Assembly (NCBI RefSeq): GCF_037975245.1
Contig: NC_092562.1
Span: 4,022,001 to 4,086,000 of the forward strand
DNA: 64,000 bases
Source of the DNA: Apostichopus japonicus
Lineage: Eukaryota; Echinodermata; Holothuroidea; Aspidochirotida; Stichopodidae
Direction of reading: 5' to 3'
Part shown: positions 48,774 to 64,000 of the stretch, one piece after another
How the letters are laid out: the number at the start of each line of letters is the position of its first letter
Position numbering within the stretch: position 1 is the first letter of the stretch
Made by a program: the position numbers and the translations under genes
Notes under the pieces: model-generated
Told to the model about the DNA's origin: nothing
The model's database searches: none
Seen by the model: only the letters and a program-made list of their open reading frames with translations

Positions 48774-50170
48774 TGCTATTAGTATCAATTAAAGGAGACA
48801 GATGTGCTAGAGGCAATAAATCTCAGGTATGGATGCGGAGGATGGTCTCGGTCCCTTTATGGCTCGGGTTGGATTTTCGACAGGAAAGATTGGCATGAGA
48901 TTTATAAAATGCTGTGGTATTTGCAATAAGAGTCAATTGTGCAATTGCGGATAAAGGACGACCGTGGGCACAGAATGATCAAGACTTACAAAACTGAAAC
49001 TATAAAAAATAAGATATCAAGACTATAATTACGCATTGAAGTCACCCTGCAGCAAAGATGTGAGATATTCTGGTCTAAGAGTGGTGCTCCAATACTCTAT
49101 GTGTGTCATTGCCGACAAATTTGAGAGCTGTCAACGTTAGTTATAACAACAGCAAGATCTTCCATCTTGCATCAGATAACGTGTGCGGTCGTGGTGCCAT
49201 AGTACAACATTATAGATGTCCCATACATCCCTTGGTACCAATTTCATTTATTTTCAAAACAGAGTGCACCAAACTGCTAGAGTTGAATATCTTCTACCTT
49301 GGATGTAGGAAAGCTACTCAAGTATCGGTTCTGTCAATACCCCACCTCCAGCACTCTGCCTTTTTTAAAAGGTAATCGGGCTCACTTTAATAAATGATGG
49401 CATCGATGAAGATTTCAATGGAAGATGAAGGTGACTGTTGCATGATGGGTAAACAAACCCACCCCAGAAAGAGAATGTGAAGTCAACAAGGGAATTTTGT
49501 AAGAATGTTTTCTTCTACAAAGACTGTTGTGTATTTCAACTGAAAATGATTTTGAACTTGGTTGCTCCCCTTTTAATCTTGTTATTTTTGTTGTCGTGTT
49601 TTTTGGAATTCGGTATTGGAGGTTCCTTCTAGTTGTCTGATATTGGACACCAATTGGTTTGGAATAGTTTTTGCAAGAAAGCATTCACTACCACAAAGGT
49701 AGTCACATTTTCAACAAACCCCTGAAAAGGCACGGAAGCTTTTGAGTTCAAGAAACAAATGTCCTAATATTTGTGTGTCTTGTATGTTTAATTTTTGTGG
49801 GATGTTGGGTCATTTACATCTAGGACCAAGTTTGGAAACATTCACACTATATCTCATCAAGGTATTGTTGTTGGGAACGCATACTTTCCCTTGTAAAGAT
49901 GATGCTACATATTGTAAAAAATGCTGGTAAGAATTATTTCTCCCTGTGGAAATACAAAATGAGATGATTTTTTCCCTTACTATTTTACCAGAGAAGTAGT
50001 AACAAATTTTTACCACTGAATGCATTTGGTAAGAGAGAAACACTTGAGAGAACGAAAGCGATTGCCGACATCTTTCGCTCATTGAAATATGCAAGAAATA
50101 TATTGTGTGCCTATAGGAAGGAAATGTTGAATAAAATATGAAAACTAGAGTTTGTAATTTTTCTTTATTG
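48774..50170 (+). terminator. HCCS 3' UTR and candidate polyadenylation sites
   Basis: Noncoding sequence after the HCCS stop. AATAAA-type signals occur near 48815, 49390 and 50130; the last (TTGAATAAAATATG) is followed by a T-rich stretch. I cannot tell which is used. Confidence 0.35.
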
Positions 50171-51512
50171 GTTTTCATTTTTTTTGATGTCGAATGAATT
50201 TGGGATTTAATGGTTCATAAGTTTGCATATCAGATAATGCTAACACTTCAGCACTGCAACCTGGGGATGGGGTTTCCTTTCTGGGGATTTGAGAAACAGA
50301 GACCGATCCAGGATATTGTAATGTAGGTGATGTGACCCTGGGGTCATTGAAGCCCACTCTTGCTAGTAGGGGGTGTTGGAGTCCGCCCCAAGAATAAAAT
50401 TAGGAGATTAGAAGTCACATAGTAAATTCTGAGGCAATTTTAGATTTACCAATAAGTTCTAAATGTAGAGTTGTGCTCATAAATAATTTTGATGTTTACA
50501 GTATTTGGGGAGGAAAGAAGGTCAATTTGATACTTTTTCTTTTACATGAATTTTAGGAAAGATTCTTTTTTTGAAACAAGATTGTAGACAAGGACCCCGC
50601 ATCCAAACTCTTCATTTGTTTTTGCTTTTTCTCTAAAGAAGGTGCTGGTTGGCATTATGGTCAAAGGGAACGTGTGTGAGCTCTTCCTGCCTCAAAAGTT
50701 ACCTTTCTTTTCTTGTAATTTTTTTTAATCTCATCCACCCTAGCTCCCCCATAACCCGTCCATCTCCGCAACCCCCCCCCCCCCCACTTGCACTTTTACA
50801 TTGTTGCAGGAAGATAAGGATACCGGTTCTCTGTAATGGAAATTGAACATTTTTCGTCTCGCACGAGTAGCACATGGTCAACTTTCACGCCAGGCCCGTA
50901 GCCAGGCATTGGATTTGGGGTGATATGGGGAGGATGGGGGGGCATACCAGAAATGACGTATGTCCTGAGGGGAAATTTTTGCTTCGTAAAGGGAAATAAG
51001 AAGTCCATGGTGCTCCTATTTCCATCATTTTAACTATATTTGTGTATGTTTTTTTCGTCTTAGTGTTATTTGGCCGTGTTTCAAACCAACCATTTACATT
51101 ATGTAACATTTGCCTGAAACCCCTTTACCATTCATAGAAATGATAGGCTATTAGCGCTCCATATGTAACCACATATTCATATATACAGTTACTGTCGCAG
51201 CAGAGCTAAAAAGTACCAGACGACTCTTGCATTCTGACTACCGACAAACTATATCTACCAATGTAAGAATCAAAAAAGACTATTTTCTTCTGAAATCTCG
51301 CAATCAGTGGCGATTCGAGCAAATGTTGTAACGCCAGAAATAATGACGTAGCGGGAATTTCCCATCCACTGTTTAGAAAGACAATGACAAGAGTTATAAC
51401 ATAACTTGATATAATCCTAGAAAACCAAGAGAGGGTATATTCCATGTTAATAGTTATTTGCTTGTTGAATTAGAACTATCTATAATGACATTATTTTACA
51501 ACTGCGGCAGTA

Positions 51513-51513
<1 letters not shown>

Positions 51514-51555
<42 letters not shown>
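51514..51555. repeat. (AT)n microsatellite
   Basis: About 20 uninterrupted AT dinucleotides. Confidence 0.9.
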
Positions 51556-51556
<1 letters not shown>

Positions 51557-52480
51557 GATTACATCTAGTGAATGATAAACATTCGTCCTAAATAAGCAGT
51601 GATTCTGCGCATACGAGAAACAAGGCGATCTTTATCTGTCAGTTTGGACACTAAATTTGTTGAGTTCTCACTTATTCTGTCTCATCGATGCTACACATTG
51701 TCGTATCTACGAGAGACTTAATCTGTTTGAAGATTATTTGCAAGTGGGTTAAAGTTCTGTGTAGGCTATAATGATATTAATTTTGCTACCATAGTTTGGA
51801 ATTTAAGAGGTCACACTTATCTGACAAACTGATACATATATAAGATTTACTAAACATAGGCCTCCTTAATAGGCCTATAACTAGATGCCCTAGATATATA
51901 CTATTTCTCCCTATTTGGAAATTATCTGTTTATTCGATCAAGGTTTTTTTTCCATATTAATACGTTTCTTTTTCTTATATTGTTGTATAAATCTTGTTAA
52001 TTCAAATTTTATTTAAGCCATCTTAGTAATTTGATCGCCCGATGCCACCACCTCCCCCTCCGACAGTCATTTACAAAAAATTCTTGTGTCTCTTGCCTGT
52101 GTTTCTTCCCTGTTCATGGTCAATTTCTTAGGCTTATATTGTATGTTGACATGGCATCCCATCACAGTGAGCTAGAATAAATTCGAATTTGGGTTTCACA
52201 ATTGTAAAAACAAGTTCCCATTTTAGGGCATTTCTTCATCTTTGGTGTTGATCAAAAAAAGTAAAGAAAAAGGGAAAGAGTGTGAAACATACCATATGCC
52301 GGTGGCACTTAACCTTTGTACTTGCGAGTACCATGTAGGACTATAACAAGGATGTTTGCTTAACCGGTTGTTCCCGCTCTGCCAATTTACAGTGAAGTCA
52401 GCTATTAATTGACGCTAATTATTATTCTGATGAGATTTCAGTCTTATTAAATAAAAAGCTCTGGCAATTGAATAGATATG

Positions 52481-52960
<480 letters not shown>

Positions 52961-53944
52961 TCTTTGTTTGTTTTTCCTTTTTCGTTACATTTATAATATA
53001 CGTTACCCGGCCGTACTGACTATCAGACAAACCGTTCGACCAGACTATCCCCTTTGTTACTCACCTTAACATGAACCGATGTGGACTCTTCAACTAGCAA
53101 ATGACAAGAGTCCAAGCGAAACGTTCCCACTGTGATTCGTTGCTTAAACCTTTTGAAATATTGGAAGCACACTTTTGTACTGTAAATGTGGTTTAAAAAA
53201 CCCAGGTTTGCTTTCGTGTTTTCTCCATCTTCTTCTCAGCCTGCTCTTATGGTAAGCAATTTGGACAATTGATTGACACTATCCCGGAATTATACTTATA
53301 TGATACTGAACTGAGTATACCGACACATAGACGGTATACCGATAACCGGCCGGTATCCACTTGGACAAATTGCGGACACGTTAGAATGAGTTTATTGTAA
53401 TTTAATCAGGAATTCGGAGAGGTTTTTTGTATTCTTGACTAGGATGTGCTCTGTTGATAAATCTTGATATTTTTTTTCGCGTTGGGTAAATCTTTGACAC
53501 CGACACTATTTATGACGTATGCCACCTTATCAAGCCTTCATAGCAGCTTTACATAATCTAAAGTTTCACCCCGTCACTTACCTATGTATAATCACAACCC
53601 GCAAATCTAATTTTAAACAAAAAGATGGATAGACCAGGACTATTTTCTCCGACCTTTTTTATTAAGTACGGAAGTACTTCAATTCTAAAGCACCATACTT
53701 GTCGCTCATGTTTGGTTGTGTTATAACTTACGGGTATTATTCAAAATAAAACTAGCGTAATTTTATTGTGACTATATATGCAAAACTATATACTTGCACC
53801 AATAGTGTATACCCGTGAATGCAGGACGGAAGATTAGAGATCTCTTATATCCTACGATTTCGTAGTTGGAATGGAGTGAATTAAATTTTGATTTATTTTT
53901 CTTCTAACCTTTTAATGCCAATGATATATAGCATGGTGAAAGTG

Positions 53945-54357
53945 CAGTGGCGGAGCTAGGGGTATTGGTCAGGAGGGGCGAGAATGGTCTGTAGAGGCGC
54001 CATCGACACTATCAGAGCTATATACGGCTCTGGACACTATCTAAGCGGAGCGCCACCACTAGTTGGCGCGTAGCGTACATAAATTTTTTGAGTAAAGATA
54101 CTCCCTAGATCGCCGGAAATGACCCTTTCCGGGCCTGGCTAATTTGCAGATAAACGAAGAAAAAATAGGTGTCATCGCCAAATTACACCAACAAAATGTG
54201 ACAAATGTCAATAAGTAGATGAGAGAGCAATAAAAAAGTCAATAATCACGAATAAGTAAAAAGTGGTAAAGAGCTGAAAAGGGCGCCAGCAGTCCATTTA
54301 GTCCTCCAGGGGGGGGGGGGGCATCCGCCCCCTGACTGTATGGACGCTCCGCCACTG
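53945..54357. mobile_element. hAT-like miniature element with perfect 12-bp inverted ends
   Basis: CAGTGGCGGAGC at the left end and GCTCCGCCACTG at the right. Flanking octamers TGAAAGTG and TTAAAGTC agree at six of eight positions, a decayed target duplication. Inside, 54041-54218 (starting CTAAGCGGAGCGCCACC and ending AATGTCAATAAGTAG) is nearly identical to 60792-60969. A G-run sits near the right end, as in the other copies. There is no transposase. Confidence 0.8.
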
Positions 54358-56113
54358 TTAAAGTCCCTCGGGAAGAAATGATCTTCAAACATGTTTCCCT
54401 AATCTAGATATATTTTCTTCAAAGTAACACGAAAGAGGCACCGCTGCATTTGGTAACCATATTTGCACGATATGCAAATATGCACAATTCCAAAATAGGG
54501 GAAAGTTTTATGAGAGAAATTGTATATAGTCAGTCATGTTCAACAGTCTTTATCAATGCCTATATCATTAACATATTTAAGTTGATACAGAGCTAAACGT
54601 ACAGCCATGCATGTACTGGAAAGGGATATATTAAACTTCATCTAACATTATTCTCACTTTGGAAAACTAAAAATCGGTAGAAAGAATCTGACTGTGTATA
54701 GGATATATATTAATAATTCAATATTTGAAGTTTTCATATGTGACATATGTATACTGGATTTTTTTTAAATACCATGACAGTCCATTTACTTTTTAATTAA
54801 TTAAGAGTAATTACGTTCGCTTTCAAGTACTGAGAGAGAAATCGAAATTTTGAAACATTGATCTATCTTTTTTGCTCATATCACATCTGTGATGAGTAAA
54901 TAGCCTATATAGCCTCTCAGTAACGAGATTTTCAGACAAGAATAATATTCGGTGGGTGAGAAATTATAAGGCGTATGATCGTCAACCAATCATCAGTCGT
55001 ATAAAGGCAGCCTGCTTTAGAAACTACTTCTTACTCCATAAAACGGATCGTGTATATTGCAGGTGGTTTGTGATGTCATTATGGGAAATGTTCTTCAAAA
55101 CTTTTACTTATTTCTGTCGCAATAGTGTTATTTGCCCATTGAAAAGGAGATAGATTTTAATTAGTAATGCGGTCTTTATGTAGAACGTCACCATATAGAC
55201 ATACGGAACTTGTTGAGAGAATGTATTCAAGAGATTAATGATTTGCATATCCGGGGCGACGCAGTAAACCACCAGTTTTGTGCGAACAATGAACTAAAGA
55301 CCAGAGCGAGAAACCCTTAGAAATAGTGCATGTTGCTCTACAAAGAAATTGGTAAATGTAAGGGCGGAGCGATATCACACAAGGCTCATCTGAACAATGG
55401 TCCTTAGGAAGTCTTCGCGTGGGTGCTTTAAATCCAGACAAGTGCAAGTTCTGAACTATGCTGGTCGACCATTACTGCACATCTGTCTTATACGTTGCTA
55501 AGGGCATATATAGAACCTTTACGAAATGTGTGGACATCAGTGAAAGATGCGAGAAAAGAAAGCACATGTGAGTCCACGGAAGTATACTTTCAACTGTCTT
55601 CACATGCGTCTCATGTACAGCGAATTATTATACTCGTGGAATTGATCCTTACCAATCTTTGATTCTCAAAATAGGTTCGATCTTTACAGTTTGCTTAGAG
55701 CCGAAGTCGCCAACGAATTAAATTAGTTCTGGAGTTATATCCATTCACATGTGAGCAACCTAATTGTATAGTTAGAGCTATATACACGGATTCAAAGACA
55801 TTCGTGTATGAGATCTAAGCCGAGTTTTCAAGTTATATCACTTAAGTGGAAGATTCTATTTCTATAACATTTCCGATACGGATTCATTTGAAATGAAACG
55901 CGTTTCCATTGCTACTCGATCGGTTACCAACAGCAGGAGTTTATCATTGGAGTAATCAAGACGATTGAAATTGTCGTTCCTTTTTTCCGTCTATGGTTTC
56001 ACGTAACAAAGGACGCTAATTCATTTATTTTGATCGATTGCGTGATCTATCTTTCCTTTCTTTTTGAAATAGATACATTTATTAATATATTAACCACATT
56101 CGTACATATACTG

Positions 56114-59869
<3,756 letters not shown>

Positions 59870-59940
59870 TAAAAGGTTCAATTGCCACTCATCTTGTTAT
59901 TTCCACATACATACATTACAATAAGACTTAATAAATTAAT
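59870..59940 (+). terminator. UGT polyadenylation signal
   Basis: AATAAA at 59930-59935, 61 bases after the stop codon at 59867-59869. A short 3' UTR is the simplest reading. Confidence 0.6.
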
Positions 59941-60791
59941 TAAATGACCAAATGTGTGCATCGATAGCGAGCTTTAAGTGACATTATTAGATCCATACGG
60001 TAGATAAATACTGGGAATTTTAAATATCTTGAAACCATTTTATTCCCACTTTCAAAGTATTTTCATTCTCCGGGGGATTTGATTGGGGAAATTTACAAAC
60101 GTCGACTGTGGGTGATGATCGGATCCGCTCGTGGAAAGTGTAATTTGAAAACTTTTTGCAACTAATAATTAATGGTTGACCTGTAATTGTGTTGTTGGCA
60201 GTATTCTATGTATGATGTGTATCACTGCAGTGTATATATCACATCATATAAGGCTACATGTGATACAACATGTCTATGGTATAGGAGATACACAATATAT
60301 AAAGTTAAGATATCTGTTAAATCATTGTGAATCTTTATTGGTTTATATACATATATTTTTTCGAAGCTTTATTTGTCAACAAACTTGAAATGCGCCTTAT
60401 AGTATAACTGACTCTGCGTGAAATTCTTGACCTTCGTACGTTACACTCCGAAAGAGCATGATTTCAAGAGATTGCAAGAAGGGGCCCGTACATTTATATT
60501 CCCCTTGGTCTGACTAATTAGCTGTCGACGCTACTGGCCATTGTCAATTAATTCGGAGCTTAATTAGGCCACTTTAGACTACGCCCAGATCAAGAAAGAT
60601 GACCGATTTTCTTGGAAACCAAGTTAATTCAAAAACCTGTCGCGTAAGTCGCGCCACTAACTAGATGTACGTACGTAGTCACAGGATTGAAAAAGGTATA
60701 TAGGATACGTGGTTGCCAGGCAGTGCATGACGGTGACTTCAACGTGTCAATGTATGTATGACAGACACTAACGCAAGCAGAGGAAAGGTTC

Positions 60792-61255
60792 CTAAGCGAA
60801 GCGCCACCACTGGTTGGCGCGTAGCGTACATAAATTTTTTGAGTAAAGATACTCCCTAGATCGCCGGAAATGACCCTTTCCGGGCCTGGCTAATTTGCAG
60901 ATAAACGAAGAAAAAATAGGTGTCATCGCCAAATTACACCAACAAAATGTGACAAATGTCAATAAGTAGCCTACCTATTGACATTTGTCATATTTTGTTG
61001 GTGTATAACTTTCTGACAAAATGCTCTAACGTATACGGCGACTAAAATCTATCGGCAACTATTTCCAAGAACTGTACGTACGGGGTTTTCGATCTATTTT
61101 TTCGAAAACATGAGCACTCACAAAGATACCACAGGGATTGTGATGAAGCGCATGTACTTTCAACACCGATATAAACTTCCGAGTTGTCACAAATGGCAAT
61201 ATGACACCTATTTATTCTTCGTTTATCTGCAATTAAATTAGCAAGGCCCGGATTA
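60792..61255. mobile_element. hAT-related repeat, two head-to-head partial copies with a 35-bp palindrome
   Basis: 60792-60969 matches 54041-54218 with about two differences. At 60935-60969 and 60971-61005 lies a 35-bp inverted repeat with two mismatches and a single base between the arms. Further out, CTAATTTGCAGATAAACGAA on the left (about 60888-60907) recurs inverted at about 61215-61240 with small changes. So a second, more diverged copy lies inverted next to the first. Confidence 0.75.
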
Positions 61256-63689
61256 CAGCACCATTGAACGTACATCCGTGACCTGACCCCTCGATCTACC
61301 CACCCATACCCTTTATCTCAAACATATATGTGCGGGATGTACGGAAATGCTTCCAGGAGATAAATAGGCTCATCCCAATACATCCCCACACCTCCATCCC
61401 ATCTACGTGACCACTTTTCGTTATCATCACATCAGGAGATTCAATTATAACCAGGGAATGGCAAGCTCGGGTTCGAAAATATCACTTTATGGGTACCTCC
61501 GTCATTAGCTTGAATGAAAGAGTGGTGGACACCGTTGCACATCAACTCCAGTCCTAGGTCAGGTCACTACACAGTACGGTGCCACAGTGCGCATAATACA
61601 AATCGTACAGTATGTCGTAATTTGTTATTGAACCAAAACAAAAGTTGAACTTGGAGGTTGAAGTTGGGATACTTCTGCACGCCATCCAGGTGAATATGCT
61701 ACTATTGACTAAATGAAATAATTGTTCATCAGGACACCAGATATTAGCACTAGCCCTAACTGAAAATGCATGGCGACGATTTGGAAGTTCGTGTCATATT
61801 TTCAGTTATTTAGTAGCATACGTACAAGTTAGGCCTGCGTTAGGCTATATTGCTAGGACTTTGTTTGGGACAACCCAAGTAGTAAAAGGTTTCGTAGTAT
61901 AGACAAGTTATGGTGTGAAGGACTTTAACATAGGATAGGCACTCAGGTAATGTAGTTCAGTGCCTACCCTAAGTAGTGTATACTAGGGCTAGGCATATCA
62001 TTAGTAGACCAGCCTTTGCCTGATAATGCTTAAAAGATTTCATCTAGATATCTTTGGCCTTGAATTTGTAATGGACAAAGGTCAATTTGCAACCTGGTTG
62101 GCAACACAGTTTAGAACTGAAACTAGGCTAGCCTAGTAACAATTGGGCCTAACTAACTTAGGCAATTTTGTGTGAAGCTTGGGAGTTAGCGGCAACCCTG
62201 GCCTGGGTTCGTTTTTTAGCCTGGACCATAACCCAAACACACCAGTGACACCACTGCTGCTAGTGCAACCTACTGTAGTTACTTCATGAGACTCAACCAG
62301 TTTTAATATTAAATTTGTAACGTTAGACGTTACTTAATTGGCCTATGATAACTTCCTTCCCTTTAAACTTCACATATTTCACTGTAACAGGGTCCAGACA
62401 GCGTAGTTATACTCTTGCAAGCAGACTTGCTAATTTTAACTCCTTGACAGAAAACATACCCAACTGTTCGTTTCATTGATGCTGAATGGCATAGAAATGG
62501 GGATATTTCAAAGATGATACTGCCCTCAGTATGCACACATTTCTGTATGACTTGGCCAAATATTGCCAAATACTCTTTTAATTAAACTGACCAGTGTGGA
62601 ACTACTATGTGGCTCAAGGCAGGTTGCATAGTAACAGTTCTGTTTGTTTACTACTACTACTGTAGGTCAGAAATAAGGTACTTAAAAGCATTCGTCGTTT
62701 GTTTCTGTCAAGTGTTTCAAGGATGTTACCAAGGAGATCTGTCAGATTATTAGAAGGATTCTTAATTAACTGGTAATCTTAAGATCAACTCAAACACTAG
62801 ATTGATGCATTCCACACATGTACTATGAAGTATGACTGGGATGTTTGTTTTAGGGGTTTTCATGCTGCTACTGTTTGCTGCAGGCCCTGCTGCATATAAT
62901 ACAACAAATATTGGCCAAATCCTTATTAGATGTTCGACAGTTGGGAAACAGATAAGACCAAGTATTGTGTTGTTTGTCTCACAAAATTGGAAAATATGTG
63001 AATATATTTATATATGGAGGGGGAAGTCTCCACTGCTGGAATACAGTTAACTGAATCTCAGATACAAAAAGTTTTATAACTGTTACAGTTCTTTCATTTT
63101 ATGTAAAGACTGAATATACTGCACATCAAAATTTTACTTCTAATTTCAGCCAGAGGAAGGATGTGCCACTGATATAGGGACATAACTGGATTTCAAAGGT
63201 TTCATGTGAAAGTACAGCAGTCCTATGACCCAAGAATAGGCCTACATCAAGCAATCAGAGAAACTTAATCAGGTAAAGTATTCAGTGTTAGTACATATCT
63301 TCTTTTGTGCAATACAGTAGATGTTCTCAACATTGATCTTTGGAACCAAAAACTATAATAAAAGGAATATTCTATTGGCTGTAGTTGATTGCTTTCGCAA
63401 AAATGCCGGATGTTTTCTGCATCTTTAGGTCAAACTTACATGCATATTGTATGGCAAAGATGTGAATTTATTGGATAGTTTGTGAATGTACATCTGGCAA
63501 CATCGTAGTGAGCGGTGTTATAATGGCAAATCAGCTAAAAAAGAGAAGTTTTCTTCTTCCTTTTCTTCATCTTCTTCAAATATTTTTGCAAGAAAGTTGC
63601 ATTTTGATGAATCTCTAAATATGGAGAAAATTTAAATACAATAAAACTGTTAGCAAACTGCTTATCCACTAAAGAGCTTGTGTAAGAGA

Positions 63690-63825
63690 TAGTGTATATA
63701 AGTAAGTTGGCCTGAGGTTTCAATCCTAGCAGGATCTTCTTTAGAGCGTCAATGACAAATAACAGTAACAGAAGGGACAAATACACGCACAGAATACAGA
63801 CAGGTTAATGAGCAGAGAATTGATA
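63690..63825. repeat. Dispersed repeat, copy 2 (relative of 20310-20440)
   Basis: AGTAAGTTGGCCTGAGG, CCTAGCAGGATCTTCTTTAG and ACACGCACAGAATACAGAC match the copy at 20310-20440 in order and orientation. Both copies end at GGTTAATGAGCAG. Confidence 0.75.
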
Positions 63826-64000
63826 GCTAAACAAACATTCCATTGATATCACATTTCACATGAAAAATTGAAAAGTAAAGCTTTGTGATTTAGCATTTCT
63901 TCTGTCTGCATCATCTGACCACCTGCTGTGAATCATTCGGTCCTGGAAGATTCAATGGTATATATATATAACCTGTGGCAAATACAGTAGGTTACATTCA

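Larger units (their letters stand above)
59941..64000. other. Right flank without supportable gene
   Basis: It contains hAT-related debris with a palindrome (60792-61255) and a dispersed repeat near the end. TAGGCCT-type words recur at 61.8-62.2 kb. A 72-codon frame at 62832-63050 starts with a signal-like stretch (GVFMLLLFAAGPAAY) but has no other support. Otherwise I see nothing. Confidence 0.4.

Noticed and set aside
50891-51000. Possible further hAT-like element starting CAGGCCCGTAGCCAGGC
   Set aside because: I could not find a matching inverted end or target duplication, so I list it only as a repeat-like piece of the intergenic region.
62832-63050. 72-codon frame starting with a signal-peptide-like stretch
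   Set aside because: No domain, no partner exon and AT-rich surroundings; a single hydrophobic start is weak evidence.

Overview
The window is nuclear DNA from an animal. It is AT-rich and gene-poor, with GT-AG introns of about 0.2-1.6 kb, many tRNA-derived SINE fragments, short inverted-repeat DNA transposons and microsatellites. The proteins resemble vertebrate orthologues closely and the repeat content is like that of marine invertebrate deuterostomes. An echinoderm, perhaps a sea cucumber, is my best guess, but the species is inferred and not shown by the sequence.

I could build four complete genes exon by exon with every splice phase agreeing, plus one single-exon small protein gene and one isolated exon. 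From left to right: a UDP-glucuronosyltransferase-like first exon on the minus strand (11530-12438); RCL1, a pre-rRNA processing factor, in nine exons on the minus strand (26038-32476); NDUFAF2, a complex I assembly factor, in five exons on the plus strand (33806-37171); SMIM15, a small membrane protein, on the minus strand (40959-41279); HCCS, holocytochrome c synthase, in five exons on the plus strand (44465-48773); and a complete second UDP-glycosyltransferase in four exons on the plus strand (56114-59869).

The centre (26-49 kb) is a housekeeping cluster. RCL1 and NDUFAF2 diverge from a 1.3 kb interval, NDUFAF2 and SMIM15 converge, and SMIM15 and HCCS diverge from a 3.2 kb interval. NDUFAF2 and HCCS both serve the mitochondrial respiratory chain. 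The convergent NDUFAF2-SMIM15 pair has the same order and orientation as on human chromosome 5q12, so it looks like ancient microsynteny. The outer flanks carry the two detoxification-type UGT genes in opposite orientations.

The rest (1-11.5, 12.5-26, 37.2-41, 41.3-44.4, 48.8-56 and 60-64 kb) has no gene I can support. It holds transposon debris: a family of hAT-like miniature elements with 8-bp target duplications, a foldback element with 36-bp inverted ends, a 0.6 kb element built from ACGAATGACA repeats, a microsatellite-bearing element in two inverted copies, minisatellites inside HCCS introns, and scattered SINE pieces. I saw no CRISPR array, no intact tRNA or rRNA gene, and no clear new multi-gene system. 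The most useful leads are the orphan UGT exon, the Asp-to-Glu change in the other UGT, the conserved gene pair and the unnamed mobile elements.
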